Positions 30,948-40,968 of a stretch of 55,903 bases of DNA are shown piece after piece. This stretch comes from JBBABP01 sp041657585 (lineage in GTDB: Bacteria; Patescibacteriota; Gracilibacteria; Absconditabacterales; Absconditicoccaceae), in assembly GCA_041657585.1 (NCBI GenBank), contig JBBABP010000001.1, forward strand, positions 1 through 55,903, written 5' to 3'. Both the position numbers and the translations under genes were made by a program. Position 1 is the stretch's first letter. Each line of letters begins with the position of its first letter. Under the pieces are notes generated by a model. The model was given only the letters and a program-made list of their open reading frames with translations, did no database searches and was not told the DNA's origin.

Positions 30948-31298
30948 ATGACTGTTCAAGAAAAAAGTTTTGAATTCTCGCTTAAAATTATAGAATTATA
31001 TAAATTATTAAATCAAAAGAATGAGTTTGTTATTTCTAAACAATTATTAAGAAGTGCAACAAGTATTTGAGCAAATATTGAAGAAGCTTCTGCTGGGCAA
31101 ACAAAAAAAGATTTTCATACTAAAATGAGCATAGCATCAAAAGAAGCAAGAGAAAGTAGATATTGGCTTCGTCTTTTAGATAAAAGTTCGCTGGTAGACA
31201 TTTCTATGCAACAATATTTGTTTGATATTGAAGAAATTATTAAAATCTTAACTAAGATAGTAAAAACGACTTATGAAAATTTAAAAAAGCATACTTAA
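30948..31298 (+). CDS. Four-helix-bundle protein of the S23 / intervening-sequence family
   Basis: A 116-residue protein matching the family first seen inside 23S rRNA intervening sequences and now found widely in genomes. Helix 1 has FEFSLKIIELYKLL, the turn ISKQLLRSATSIGANIEEA is the hallmark, then KKDFHTKMSIASKEARES and YWLRLLDKS. Members form pentamers of four-helix bundles; the molecular role is unsettled, with group II/DGR-associated homologues binding nucleic acid. Here it lies between infB and pth, not in an rRNA gene. The hallmark glycine is TGA. Confidence 0.92.
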
Positions 31299-31330
31299 CA
31301 CTTAGCATTTAGCACTTAACATTTATTATA

Positions 31331-31864
31331 GTGAAGTTAATCGCAGGACTTGGTAATCCAGGCAAAGAATATGAAAAAACAAAACACAATATTTGATTTA
31401 CAATATTGGATAATTTTCTTGAATATCAAAAATTATGAAAATTAGTTTATAACAATAAATGGAAATCTGAAATATTAGAAAGTAATTATTTGTGAACTAA
31501 AATAATTTTTGTAAAACCAATGGAATTTATCAATTGTTCTGGTGTGCCAATCAGTCAGATTTCTAATTTTTATAAAATTGATCCAAAAGATATTCTTGTT
31601 ATCCATGACGACATAGATTTGCCTGTTTGAAAAATTCAGTTGAAATTATGATGAAGCTCAGCTGGACATAATTGATTAAAAGACATTATCCAAAAAATCT
31701 GAAGTGCGGAATTTTGGAGAATTAGAATTTGAGTTGATAGACCAGTTCATCAAAAAGATGTCGTAGATTACGTTTTGAGCAAATTCAAAAAGGAAGAAAT
31801 TGAAGTTATTGAAAATAAATTTGAAGAAATAGAAAAATATGTTCAAGAATTTCTTGAAAAATAG
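31331..31864 (+). CDS. pth: Peptidyl-tRNA hydrolase
   Basis: A 177-residue enzyme that frees tRNA from peptidyl-tRNAs that drop off ribosomes. The motifs are all present: AGLGNPGKEYEKTKHNIGF with the catalytic His and Asn, KPMEFINCSG, HDDIDLPVGKIQLK, the GGSSAGHNGLKDI loop and FWRIRIGVDRP. GTG at 31331 is the start, 10 residues before the catalytic His region, since no ATG fits. The C-terminus is short, ending soon after the lid helix. It converges with ligA with only 6 bases between the stops. Confidence 0.96.
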
Positions 31865-31870
31865 GAATAT

Positions 31871-34132
31871 TTAAAATAAACTTTGTATTTTTGGTTTAGA
31901 TTGATTGTTGGGAATAGCTTCTTTTAAAAATGGAAATTTTTGGCAAATATTATTCCATCATTCATAAATAGTAATTCAGATTTCTTGTGCTTTGATTTTT
32001 TTACTTCAAGCTTTTTCGCCGATTAAAATAAAATCTGTGTTTTTTGTTGGTTGTTCATGGAAAATATATCAATTTTCTTGAAAAATTTCTGCGATTTTTT
32101 CTCTAGGCAAATCAAAAGATCAAGTAATCGAAAAACTTCATTTTGACTCCTCTGCCCTGATAAAATTATTATATTTTTTAGGATCCAGATTTACTCAATA
32201 TTTTTTTAATTGTTCAAGCATCTTTATATTATTTTTATCATGAAAAAAATTTGTAATATTTTCTATGGTTTTTTCTCATATACCATAAATGGAACAAAGA
32301 AAATCTTCGTTAGATGAAAGATCAAAGATTCAAACTTGCATAGCTGAATCATCATTATTCATTTGCTTAGTAATGTCTTGTGCGATTTTTTTGCCTACGT
32401 GAGAAATTCCAAGTCAATTTATCAATCTTCGTAATGGTTTATTTTTTGATTCTTGGACTCATTTAACAATTTCAAAAATTTTTTTGTCGCCAAATCATGG
32501 AAATTTTAATAATTGAATCTGAACTTTATCTTCAGTCAGCTTATAAATATCTGCAATATTTTGGATAATTTTATTTTCCACCAATAAATCAACAATACTT
32601 TCTCATATGCCTTGAATGTCCATACAATTTTTGCTAACAAAATGTTGAATTTGTTGTTTTATTTTTTCAGAACAGTTTGGATTTTCGCAGTAATAATGCA
32701 TTTCTTTTTGTATAATTTTTTCATTGCATGAAGGACAATTTTTTGGCGGAATAATTTCTTTTTCCTCACCAGTTCTACGATCTTTAATTACACTTACAAT
32801 ATATGGAATAACTTCTCCACTTCTTTGAAGCCGGATTCGATCATGAAGTTTAATATTTTTGGAATTAATAAAATCAAAATTGTGCAGACTAACTCTTTGA
32901 AGTTTTGCTCCACTTAATTGTACTGGTTGTAAATTTGCAACAGGAGTAATAATTCAAGTTCTTCATACTTGAAAATCTATAGATAAAATTTGAGTTGCTA
33001 CAAGTTGTGCAGGAAATTTATAAGCAACCGCTCGTCTTGGGTGATGTTCAGTAGATCAAATAATTTTACGTTGCTGTTCATCTTTTACTTTAATAACTAA
33101 TCAATCAAATTCAATATCCTGTGAATCTAAATATTTTTTAGTTTCAATGTTTTCACAAAGAGTAATAACTTCTTCAATTGATTTTATGTTTTTTGTTCGT
33201 GGAAAAACTGGCAGACCTAAATTAGGTAAAAGGTTAAAGGTTAAAGGTAAAAGTCATTCTTTCTGCTTCCAACTTTCTGTCCCGCCTTGCGGGATTCCGC
33301 TTCGCTCAACGTTCTTCTTTTCACTTTCCACTTTCCACTTTCCCCTTTCTACTAACACATCATAAACATAACAAATTAATCCCCTACTTTCCACTTCTTT
33401 GCGGTCTAATAATTTTATGCTTCATGCCGCAGCATTTCTTGTATTTGCAAAAGGGATTTCTCATTCTTCTTCTCTTTGGATATTTATATCTTTCCAAACA
33501 GATTTTGGCATTAAAATTTCTCATCTAACATTAATATCTATTGGTGTTTTTAATTTTTTAGGAATATTTTTTATTGTTTTTACATTTTCTGTTACATCCT
33601 CTCCCACTAACCCATCTCAACGAGTTATTGCCTGATGAAATACTCATTTTTGGTAAATAAGTTCCACACTTATTCCATCAAATTTTGGTTCTACGTTGTA
33701 GGAGACCTGGAAATTAGTTGAAGATAATGAGATTTGATCTTTTGTAGATGAATTTTTTTGTAGTATTTTATAAACTCTTTGATCTCGATCTTCAAGATCT
33801 TTTGCATTATATGTATTCTCCAGTGAGAGTAATTTCGTATAATGTTTTGCTTGATTAAATCATTCACTTATTTGACCTATCAATGATTGTGTAGGACTAT
33901 TTGAAGTAATAATTTGAGGAAAATGCTCTTCTATTTTTTTAAGATATTCAAAAAGTTCATCATATTCTTTATCTGATATGATTGGTTTATTTTCAACATA
34001 ATACAAATGATTATGATCAATCAGACAATCAACTAGTTTTTGATAAAACTTTTTTAAATCTGCCAATTGTTCTAGATCATGATTCTGTTTTATTAAGTTT
34101 TGAATTATTTTAGTATCTTCAGTTAAAGACAT
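31871..34132 (-). CDS. ligA: NAD-dependent DNA ligase
   Basis: A 753-residue ligase that seals nicks in replication and repair. Domain order: Ia (YYVENKPIISDKEYDEL), adenylation domain with VEPKFDGISVEL (catalytic Lys near residue 150), OB fold, zinc finger with CPSC and CENPNC, helix-hairpin-helix repeats, and a C-terminal BRCT domain. The glycine in KFDG is TGA. Residues about 261-303 are an unusual low-complexity insertion encoded by intergenic-type repeat DNA (33224-33352), between VYDVL and LGLPVFPRT, in a surface loop of the adenylation domain. The rest is intact and presumably active. Confidence 0.97.
33224..33352. repeat. Intergenic-type repeat inserted in frame inside ligA
   Basis: The stretch holds GGTTAAAGG words, the palindrome CCCGCC-TTG-CGGGA, GCTTCGCTC (complement of GAGCGAAGC) and three CTTTCCACTTT words. 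The same modules appear only in spacers elsewhere (17284, 20155). The insertion keeps the ligA frame open. Confidence 0.8.
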
Positions 34133-34162
34133 AATATAAAAATATTTTTAAAAAGATTTCTT

Positions 34163-35554
34163 TTATTTTCATTTAAATACTACTCCCAAAGTTGCAAACA
34201 AAATATAAATATCTAAAAACAAAGACCAATTCTGAATATAATACAAGTCTAATTTGGCTTCTTCATGAAAATCTAATCAATCTCTCCCAAAAACCTGAGC
34301 ATATCATGTTATTCAAGGCTTAATGGAAAATAATCTTTTTTGCCATATTTCATAATTTTCTACTTCATTTTGTAAATGTGGTCTTGGTCATATCAATGAC
34401 ATTGTTCACCAAAAAACACAAAATAATTGAGGTAATTCGTCAAGAGAAGTTTTTCTTATAAATCTTCAAACTCTAGTTACCCTTGGATCGTTAGCAATCT
34501 TTGGTAAGACTCATTCTCTAATATTTTGATCAGAATTAATTAATTTTTCATATAATTTTTCTGCACTTGTTCATCAATATTTATCTCCCACACTTAAATG
34601 TTTATACATACTGCGAAACTTCAAAAAAGTAAATAATTTTCAAAGTCTGCCTACTCTTTTAGATTTATATATTATAGGTCAAGAAGATTCTAATTTGATT
34701 GCTATTGCAACTATTATCATTAAAGGAGATAAAATAATAATTAAAATAATTGAGAATATAAAATCTAAAATTCTTTTTAAAATAATTGCCCATCAATCTA
34801 ATTTTGAATGTTTGTATTCCAATGCTATTATATTATCTATATTTTCTGGAGAATAAACTACATCTTCCAAAAAAAATCATTCACTAATATGATAAAATCT
34901 TGTATTAGAAAATCTGACTTTTTCAAAAATATTTTGTAAAGTTTCTTTTTCAAAACTACCAACAACAACTACAATAAAATATTTTCAAACATCTACAGAA
35001 TTAATTTCAGCTGAACCGATATATTCTGTTTTAAAAGAAAATCAACTTTTTATTTTTTCAATAGCCTTGTAACTTTCCATTGTATCACTACCAACTATCA
35101 AGATTTTATTTTTTCATTCTTTGTGTTCTATGGCTTCTAAATAATTTCGAATTTGATCAAAAAAAAGTAAAACAAAAAAACTAACAAAACCGCCAATAAC
35201 TATGATAAACCTTGAAATACCGTAAAAAAACACAAATCATTGTCAGAAATAAGCAACAAAAGTAATTGTAATTATTCGGTAAATCCAAGTTTTTGCAAAA
35301 GTTTGAAAATAATTTTGTACTGGTTTATTTAATTCATATAATTCTTTTATAATTCATATAAAAACAAAAAATATTGCTGATGATATGGCGTAAATTAATG
35401 TTTCATGATAATTTATAATTGGAATTTTTAATTGAATTCATGGTATCAAATCAGTTATTAAACGCACTTTGTATATAAGATAAAAAATACCTACAATCAA
35501 AAAAGCATGTATTACTGGTCTAATTAAACGAAACGAAAGGTTGTAATTTTTCAT
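34163..35554 (-). CDS. Undecaprenyl-phosphate glycosyl-1-phosphate transferase (WbaP/WecP-like)
   Basis: A 463-residue polyprenyl glycosyl-1-phosphate transferase. About four N-terminal membrane helices are followed by a Rossmann-like CoA-binding-type domain with ILIVGSD. Another membrane helix leads to the catalytic bacterial sugar transferase domain: YKSKRVGRLWKLFTFLKFRSM, a DPRVTRFGRFIRKTSLDELPQL block, and SLIGPRPHLQNEVENY. It loads the first sugar phosphate onto undecaprenyl phosphate to start a surface polysaccharide. Other glycan genes are not adjacent. It shares the carrier lipid made by UppS, encoded elsewhere in the window. Confidence 0.93.
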
Positions 35555-35595
35555 AATTTTTAAATTAAATATAAAATATTCTAAGTAGAAATATT

Positions 35596-36606
35596 TTATT
35601 TTTTTATTAAATTATTTATTTTATTGACTACTGATTTAATTTGATTTCAAAAATTTCATTTTATTGGCAAAGAAAATGCTGAAGCAAATCTATGTCATCA
35701 TCAAGTAAATATTTTGGCGATTTTTTCTACATTTACATTTCACTTTCATCTCAATGAACATTTAAATTCTTTTGTTCACTTAGAAAAAAATAAAAAGATA
35801 TCATATTTATCTACGTTTTGTAATGTGTATAGTGCCAAATCTGCCTCATCTAGTTCTAATCAGTTTTTTTTTAATTCTTTGAAATCATAATAAGTATAAA
35901 TAATATTTCATTTTGTTTTGACTCTGCTTAATAAAATTTGCATAAATTTGACTGCATTTAAAGATATTCTACGCATTATATTATTTACTATACTGGATTT
36001 ATCGGCTCATAATTTTATCAAAGATAAGGCGTTTGATAGCGTCCTAACGCTATTTTTCTCGAAAAGAAAATTCCCAGAATCTGTAGTTAATCAAAGATAA
36101 AAATAAGTTGCTATTTGCGAATCAAATAATTTTTTTCGTTGTGGAAAAAAAGTTTCGAAAACTAATTCGCATGTGCTTGAGGCGTTTGAATCTTTTAGAA
36201 TCAATCAATGTTCAAGTCAATTTCACAAATGATGATCAATAACAATAATTTTTTGTTTATCAAAATATTTTTCATGTCACTGCGTAAAATTTCTAATGCG
36301 AGAATATCACGTAAAGTCTAAAAAAATTAAAAGATCATAATTTCAATAATCAAAATCAGACCTGCCTGCCGGTAGGCAAGTTTTAATTTTTTTGATTCAA
36401 TCAAGAAAATTAAATACCTTACCTGGCTTAATTGGAGTAAAATATTTTATTTTTTTTCATTGTTTTTCTAGTAATTTTCCAAGTCAAAGCATCGCTCATA
36501 AAGAGTCTCAATCAATATTTGTGTGTCAGAATAAAGCAATTTTGTTTGCAGATTTAATTTGTTTTTTGATCTGTGATAAATCTTTGTTTATTAATTTTTT
36601 GTTCAT
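35596..36606 (-). CDS. DHH/DHHA1 phosphoesterase (NrnA-like nanoRNase / pAp phosphatase)
   Basis: A 336-residue DHH-family enzyme. HTNIDGDSLGAM supplies the first metal ligands,FLDFTGYSR the next, VIDHHLGNGLEHG is the DHH motif, and the C-terminal DHHA1 domain has GGGHRFASAF for substrate binding. NrnA-type enzymes degrade very short RNAs or dephosphorylate pAp. Residues about 76-82 (CLPAGRS) are encoded by a palindromic repeat unit that also occurs in spacers. The start lies 8 bases from the end of dnaE, so the two are co-transcribed on the minus strand. Confidence 0.9.
36359..36381. repeat. Palindromic repeat unit inside the NrnA-like gene
   Basis: CCTGCCTGCCGGTAGGCAAG (36361-36380) is nearly the same as spacer copies at 19278-19297, 49326-49344 and, degraded, 11962-11976. 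Here it is translated in frame. Confidence 0.75.
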
Positions 36607-36614
36607 TACTAAAT

Positions 36615-39452
36615 TTATGATAATAAAATTTTAATTTTTTGAACTCATTCATCGTTTAGTGAAAAAGTTTTTTCTCAAATGTTAATTTCATTTTCTCATT
36701 TATAATTGTTTATAATATTTGCTAAATCATTTAATTTCTGAGTATTATCAGGTAAAGAAAATTTCAATAAATCCTGACTTCCTTTGTTATTTCAGATTAT
36801 ATTTAAGTTAGTTCAATCTTGTTTTAAATCAGAATTTCAGTTTGAAGGCCCCGCACTTAATCTCATGATTTTTGCCTGGATAACTGTGATTTCTGGATTG
36901 TATTTACTGCCTGCTTGTTGAACTAATTTTTCGCGAGAAACTTTTATAATTTTATCGACATTCATCGATTTTCATTTGAATCAAGAAACCATCAAAATAT
37001 CAAATTTTTTGAAATCCAAAACATCTTTCACAAAAAAATCTATGTTTCAAGAAATATCTTCGATTTGAATGAAAAATCATTTCTTTTTCGCTCTTTGAAT
37101 ATTTTTGATATATCATACAATAAAAAAATTTCAAAAGTTTTCAGATTCTTTGAATTGAGAAATGAAATTATATTTTTTCAAATATAAATACAATCAATCC
37201 AAAGGATTGCCAGAAACAAAAGATTTGAAAACATCTTGCTCCATCATCAATTTGTCCATCATAGATGTTTGAAGTATTTTTTTGAATGTAATATTGTTTG
37301 AAGATGACATTGATCCAAAAAGTCAGCCTGACATATCTTTTGATCTTTTGGTTCGTTCCAAAATATATTCTACATTTTCCAACAAAGTTCAACGATCAGC
37401 AAAATCATCTAATGCTCAGGATTTGATAAGTCATTCCAAAGATTTTTTGTTGATAACGGGTTGGCATCTATTTAAAAGGTCCTGCAAATCTTTGAATGCT
37501 CAATTTTTTTTTCTTTCCTCCTGAATGCTTTCTCATATTTCAAATCCGAGTCATTTGATACAAAAAAATCCTAATCTGATTTCTGATTTTATTGCAGCTA
37601 CGTGATTAAAAGAATTATTGATATTTGGCGACAAAACTTTGATTCATTGTTGTTGTGCTTCATAAATATAATTACTCAATTCATCAGTATCTTCCTCAAC
37701 TGATCTAATTAACGACGCATAAAACTCAACTGGGAAATGGGCTTTGAGATAAGCAGTTTGATATGCAATCATAGCGTAACAAACAGAATGAGATTTGTTG
37801 AAAGAATAAAATGCTGCTGGTTCTATCATTTTTTCATAAATATATTGTGATGTTTCTTTTTTGTATTCTCTAAATTCTTTTGCTCTTTGAGTAAATTCTT
37901 TTTTTAATTTTTCTATGATTTCTTTTTTCTTTTTACCAACTCATCTTCTAAGCAAGTCAGCTTCAGCCAAAGAAAATCACGCCATTGATTGAACCAAAAA
38001 CATCAACTGTTCTTGATAAACAGCTATTCAATACGTCAAATTCATAATAGGTGCCAAATCTTCAATCAGTTTTATATTTTCTTGATCTGCAATACTTTCT
38101 GAATATTTGGATACCAAGATTTGTCTAAGCTCTGTGCTCATATAACTAATTACTTCTTCTCAATTTTTGCGAGAAATATAATTTGGAATAAATTCCATAG
38201 GTCATGGACGATAAAGTGCATTCATCGCAACTAAATCATTCATTGAGTCAGCCTTTAATTTTATCAAAAATCTTCTCATCCCATCAGACTCAAATTGGAA
38301 TATTCACGTTGTGTTTCAAGTTTGAAAAACTTTTTGAAATGTTTCTTTGTCGTCTATCGGAGGCGAGAATGAAGTGTCGACAAAAAAACTTTTGAATATA
38401 TCTGGCAATGGAATATTTTCTTTTTCATATTTTTTTTTGATAATTTTGATGCAGTTTTTAATCACAGATAAATTTCTCAATCACAAAAAATCCATTTTCA
38501 AAAGTCAGATTGTTTCCAAAGTTGGTCAATCGTACTGACTGATTATAGTTTCGTCTCATTCCTTGACATATTGAACTGGAGAATATTTTGTAATTTTGTC
38601 TGGAGCAATAATTACTCAACAAGCATGAACTCAAAGCTGTCTCATATTTCATTCTAATTTTTCTGCCAAATCTGCTGCTTGCTGAATTTTTTCATCAGAA
38701 TTATATAAATTTTTTAATTCATCGTTTTGTCCTTCGGCATTTATTGCTTGCAAAATTGAAGTTTTGTCTGGAATCAGTCAAGAAACTTGATTTGATTTAT
38801 CAAAAGGGATTCAAATAGCTCTGGCAGCATCTTTGAATGCGGCCTTACTTGCCATTTGCATATAAGTTCAAATTCAGCAAACCTGATCTTGTCAGTATTT
38901 TTGTTGAACATATTCAATTACTTTTTCTCTTTGAGTATCTTCAAAATCTATATCAAAATCTGGCATACTAATACGTGCAGGATTGAGAAATCTTTCGAAA
39001 AGCAATCAAAACTGCAAAGGATCAATATCTGTAATTCTTGTCAATCGTGCCAATATTGATCAAGCTCCTGATCATCTTCAAGGTCAGACTACTATCATAT
39101 TTTTTTTTGCCCAACGAACAAAATCAGCAACGATCAAGAAATAAGAATTAAATCACATTTCTTTGATTACTTTGAGTTCATATTCCAAACGAGAAATATA
39201 TTCTGATAAATTTGCAACTCAAACTGTTGTTTCTTTGTTCGATTGGATGAAATCTTTTTTGAAATTGGTGTAAGTCTCTTCAGTGATCTCGTGTAATTCA
39301 TCTGGCTTGATTTCTTGTATTGGTTTTTTGAGTGTTCATTTGTTGGATATTTTTGTCATATTCAAAATCGTATCCTGATCTCGTTCAAGATTGAATTTGT
39401 GATTAAGTCATTTGTAAGCACGGTAACGCAGTTCAAATTCGTGGATATCCAT
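36615..39452 (-). CDS. dnaE: DNA polymerase III alpha subunit lacking the PHP domain
   Basis: A 945-residue family C replicative polymerase. PGRGSGAG is at residues 124-131 and PDFDIDF with the catalytic aspartates at 154-160; GIFQFES and NALYRPGPM follow, then HhH and an OB-fold (FFIVGYIKNIQRAKKKGFF). In full-length alpha subunits PDFDIDF falls near residue 400. Here translation begins (MDIHEFELRYRAYKGL) exactly where the linker after the PHP domain starts. A stop codon in frame and a terminator lie just upstream, and pilin genes come next, so the PHP domain is not encoded nearby. The rest looks complete. Co-transcribed with the NrnA-like gene. Confidence 0.92.
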
Positions 39453-39528
39453 TATTTTGTGAAGTGTAAATTTTACAGGATTTATTTTACAAATATGGGT
39501 TTTTTTATCAACACTTTTTGGAGAGTAA

Positions 39529-39562
39529 TAAAAAAATCCCTCAAACGAAGGATTTTTTTATT
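39529..39562. terminator. Terminator of the 39579-40025 pilin gene
   Basis: AAAAAATCC and GGATTTTTT arms close around a short loop, with T runs on both strands. It lies 17 bases past the pilin stop and upstream of dnaE. Confidence 0.8.
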
Positions 39563-39578
39563 TGTGAAAATATTATAG

Positions 39579-40025
39579 TTATGGCTTAACCGGATTAACA
39601 GGAACGCCACCAGCAACTGTAACTATTCATATCACCCAAAATATCAAGCTTACAATTAACCAAGCAAGAGCAATAAACGCCAATCAAATAGCTGCCTGTT
39701 GTAAAATTTTAAATCATTTTTTATATTTTGCATCATCTCATGCTGCCGTTACCATATTAAATCATCCAAATAGCAATAATCATAAAGTGATTAATGCCAA
39801 TAATCATAATACTCGATTAATAAATTGTTTAATCACTTTGATTAAGTTATCTTGTTGCTGACCTGAACTTGCACCAGGGACATTTGGATTATATCATAAA
39901 CTAGTAGCATTATTTATACCCCAACCAGGCAAATCAGCAGAATGTGTAATACCAATCAAACCAGCACCTAAACCAAAAAAAGTTAATATACTAAATATAA
40001 ATGTTCTTCAAATAATTTTTTTCAT
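39579..40025 (-). CDS. VirB2/TrbC-like membrane pilin subunit, paralogue 2
   Basis: A 148-residue protein with an N-terminal signal helix (IIGRTFIFSILTFFGLGAGL). A soluble linker of ~45 residues follows. Two C-terminal membrane helices are separated by a short basic loop, MVTAAGDDAKYKKGFKILQQ. This matches the TrbC/VirB2-type architecture common in CPR genomes, where the mature two-helix subunit forms a pilus or membrane channel. It is about 60% alike by eye to the next gene, with the same GF.MVTAAG and ILQQAA segments. It ends with glycine/proline residues. Each paralogue has its own terminator. Confidence 0.8.
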
Positions 40026-40116
40026 TACGAATATTTAGATGAATAAAAAATAAAATAAAATAAATTATTAATATAATAATTACATAATTTTTTGATTATT
40101 GCAAGACATTTTTAAA

Positions 40117-40153
40117 TTAAAAAAAATCCCTCATTGAAGAAGGATTTTTTTCG
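40117..40153. terminator. Terminator of the 40177-40581 pilin gene
   Basis: AAAAAATCC/GGATTTTTT arms again, with T runs on both strands, in the same position relative to the pilin stop as the terminator at 39529. Confidence 0.8.
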
Positions 40154-40176
40154 CATAAATTTTTGAAATTTATTAT

Positions 40177-40581
40177 TTAAGTAGTAATCAATCCAATTAC
40201 ATAAAATATCAAACTAACAACTAACCACGAAAGAGCAACAAAAGCTAATCAAACAGCTGCTTGTTGTAAAATCTTAAATCATTTTTTGTATTTCTCGTCA
40301 CTTCATGCAGCAGTAACCATTTGGAATCATCCTCGTAACAATATTATTAACGCAATCAATGCTAAAATTCCCAATACTCGATTAATAAAATTTTTGATTG
40401 TTTTGATCAATGAATCTTGAGCCATTGAAGTTGAACCAGGAACAGTTGGATTGTAATTATTGTCCTGTGTATTAAAATTTGTACTAACAGCGGCATTTGT
40501 AACTCAAATCATCAAACCTGCTCATAAGCCAAAGAAGGCCAATATACTAAATAAAAATGTCTTTCAAATAAATTTTTTCAT
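40177..40581 (-). CDS. VirB2/TrbC-like membrane pilin subunit, paralogue 1
   Basis: A 134-residue paralogue of the downstream gene. It has the same signal helix (KKFIGKTFLFSILAFFGLGA), a shorter Thr/Asn-rich linker, and two C-terminal membrane helices around the basic loop SDEKYKKGFK. Processing after the signal helix would leave a two-helix subunit of about 80-100 residues. The pair arose by tandem duplication that included the terminator. A TraD/TraG-like ATPase at the right end of the window is a possible functional partner, though far away. Confidence 0.8.
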
Positions 40582-40968
40582 GTGTTAATATTAGATAAAT
40601 AAAATAAAAAAAATTAAATAATATATCATTGATGTAATGTATAGGCAAATTTTTTGTTATTGCAATATTTTTTTATCTATTCTTAAAATCAAAAAAACGA
40701 ATAAAATTTCTAAAAACTAATTGAGTATAAATCAGATTATAACTGCGTTATTTTATATATGTGTAAAAAAATATTTCAAAAAAACATTTAATTGCAAATC
40801 GCAATTTGCTTGTCAAAACAGAAAAAAAGTATGTAATAATTAGTGGATTATTGTAAATTAAAAAAATTATTTCTGAATTTTAAAATGTAATTAAAAGAGT
40901 TTGAAAAAAAAAATCAAATAAATAAAATTGCAATTCAGATTTATTTTTTTTGTAAAAAATATTTTTTT
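40582..40968. promoter_or_regulatory. Regulatory spacer before the PBP gene
   Basis: This 387-base divergent spacer holds no ORF. An inverted repeat GCAAAT-CGCA-ATTTGC (40794-40809) directly abuts a possible plus-strand promoter, TTGTCA (40810-40815), 16 bases, TGTAAT (40832-40837). The arrangement suggests an operator at the PBP promoter. The left part presumably carries the minus-strand promoter of the VirB2-like genes. Confidence 0.5.
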
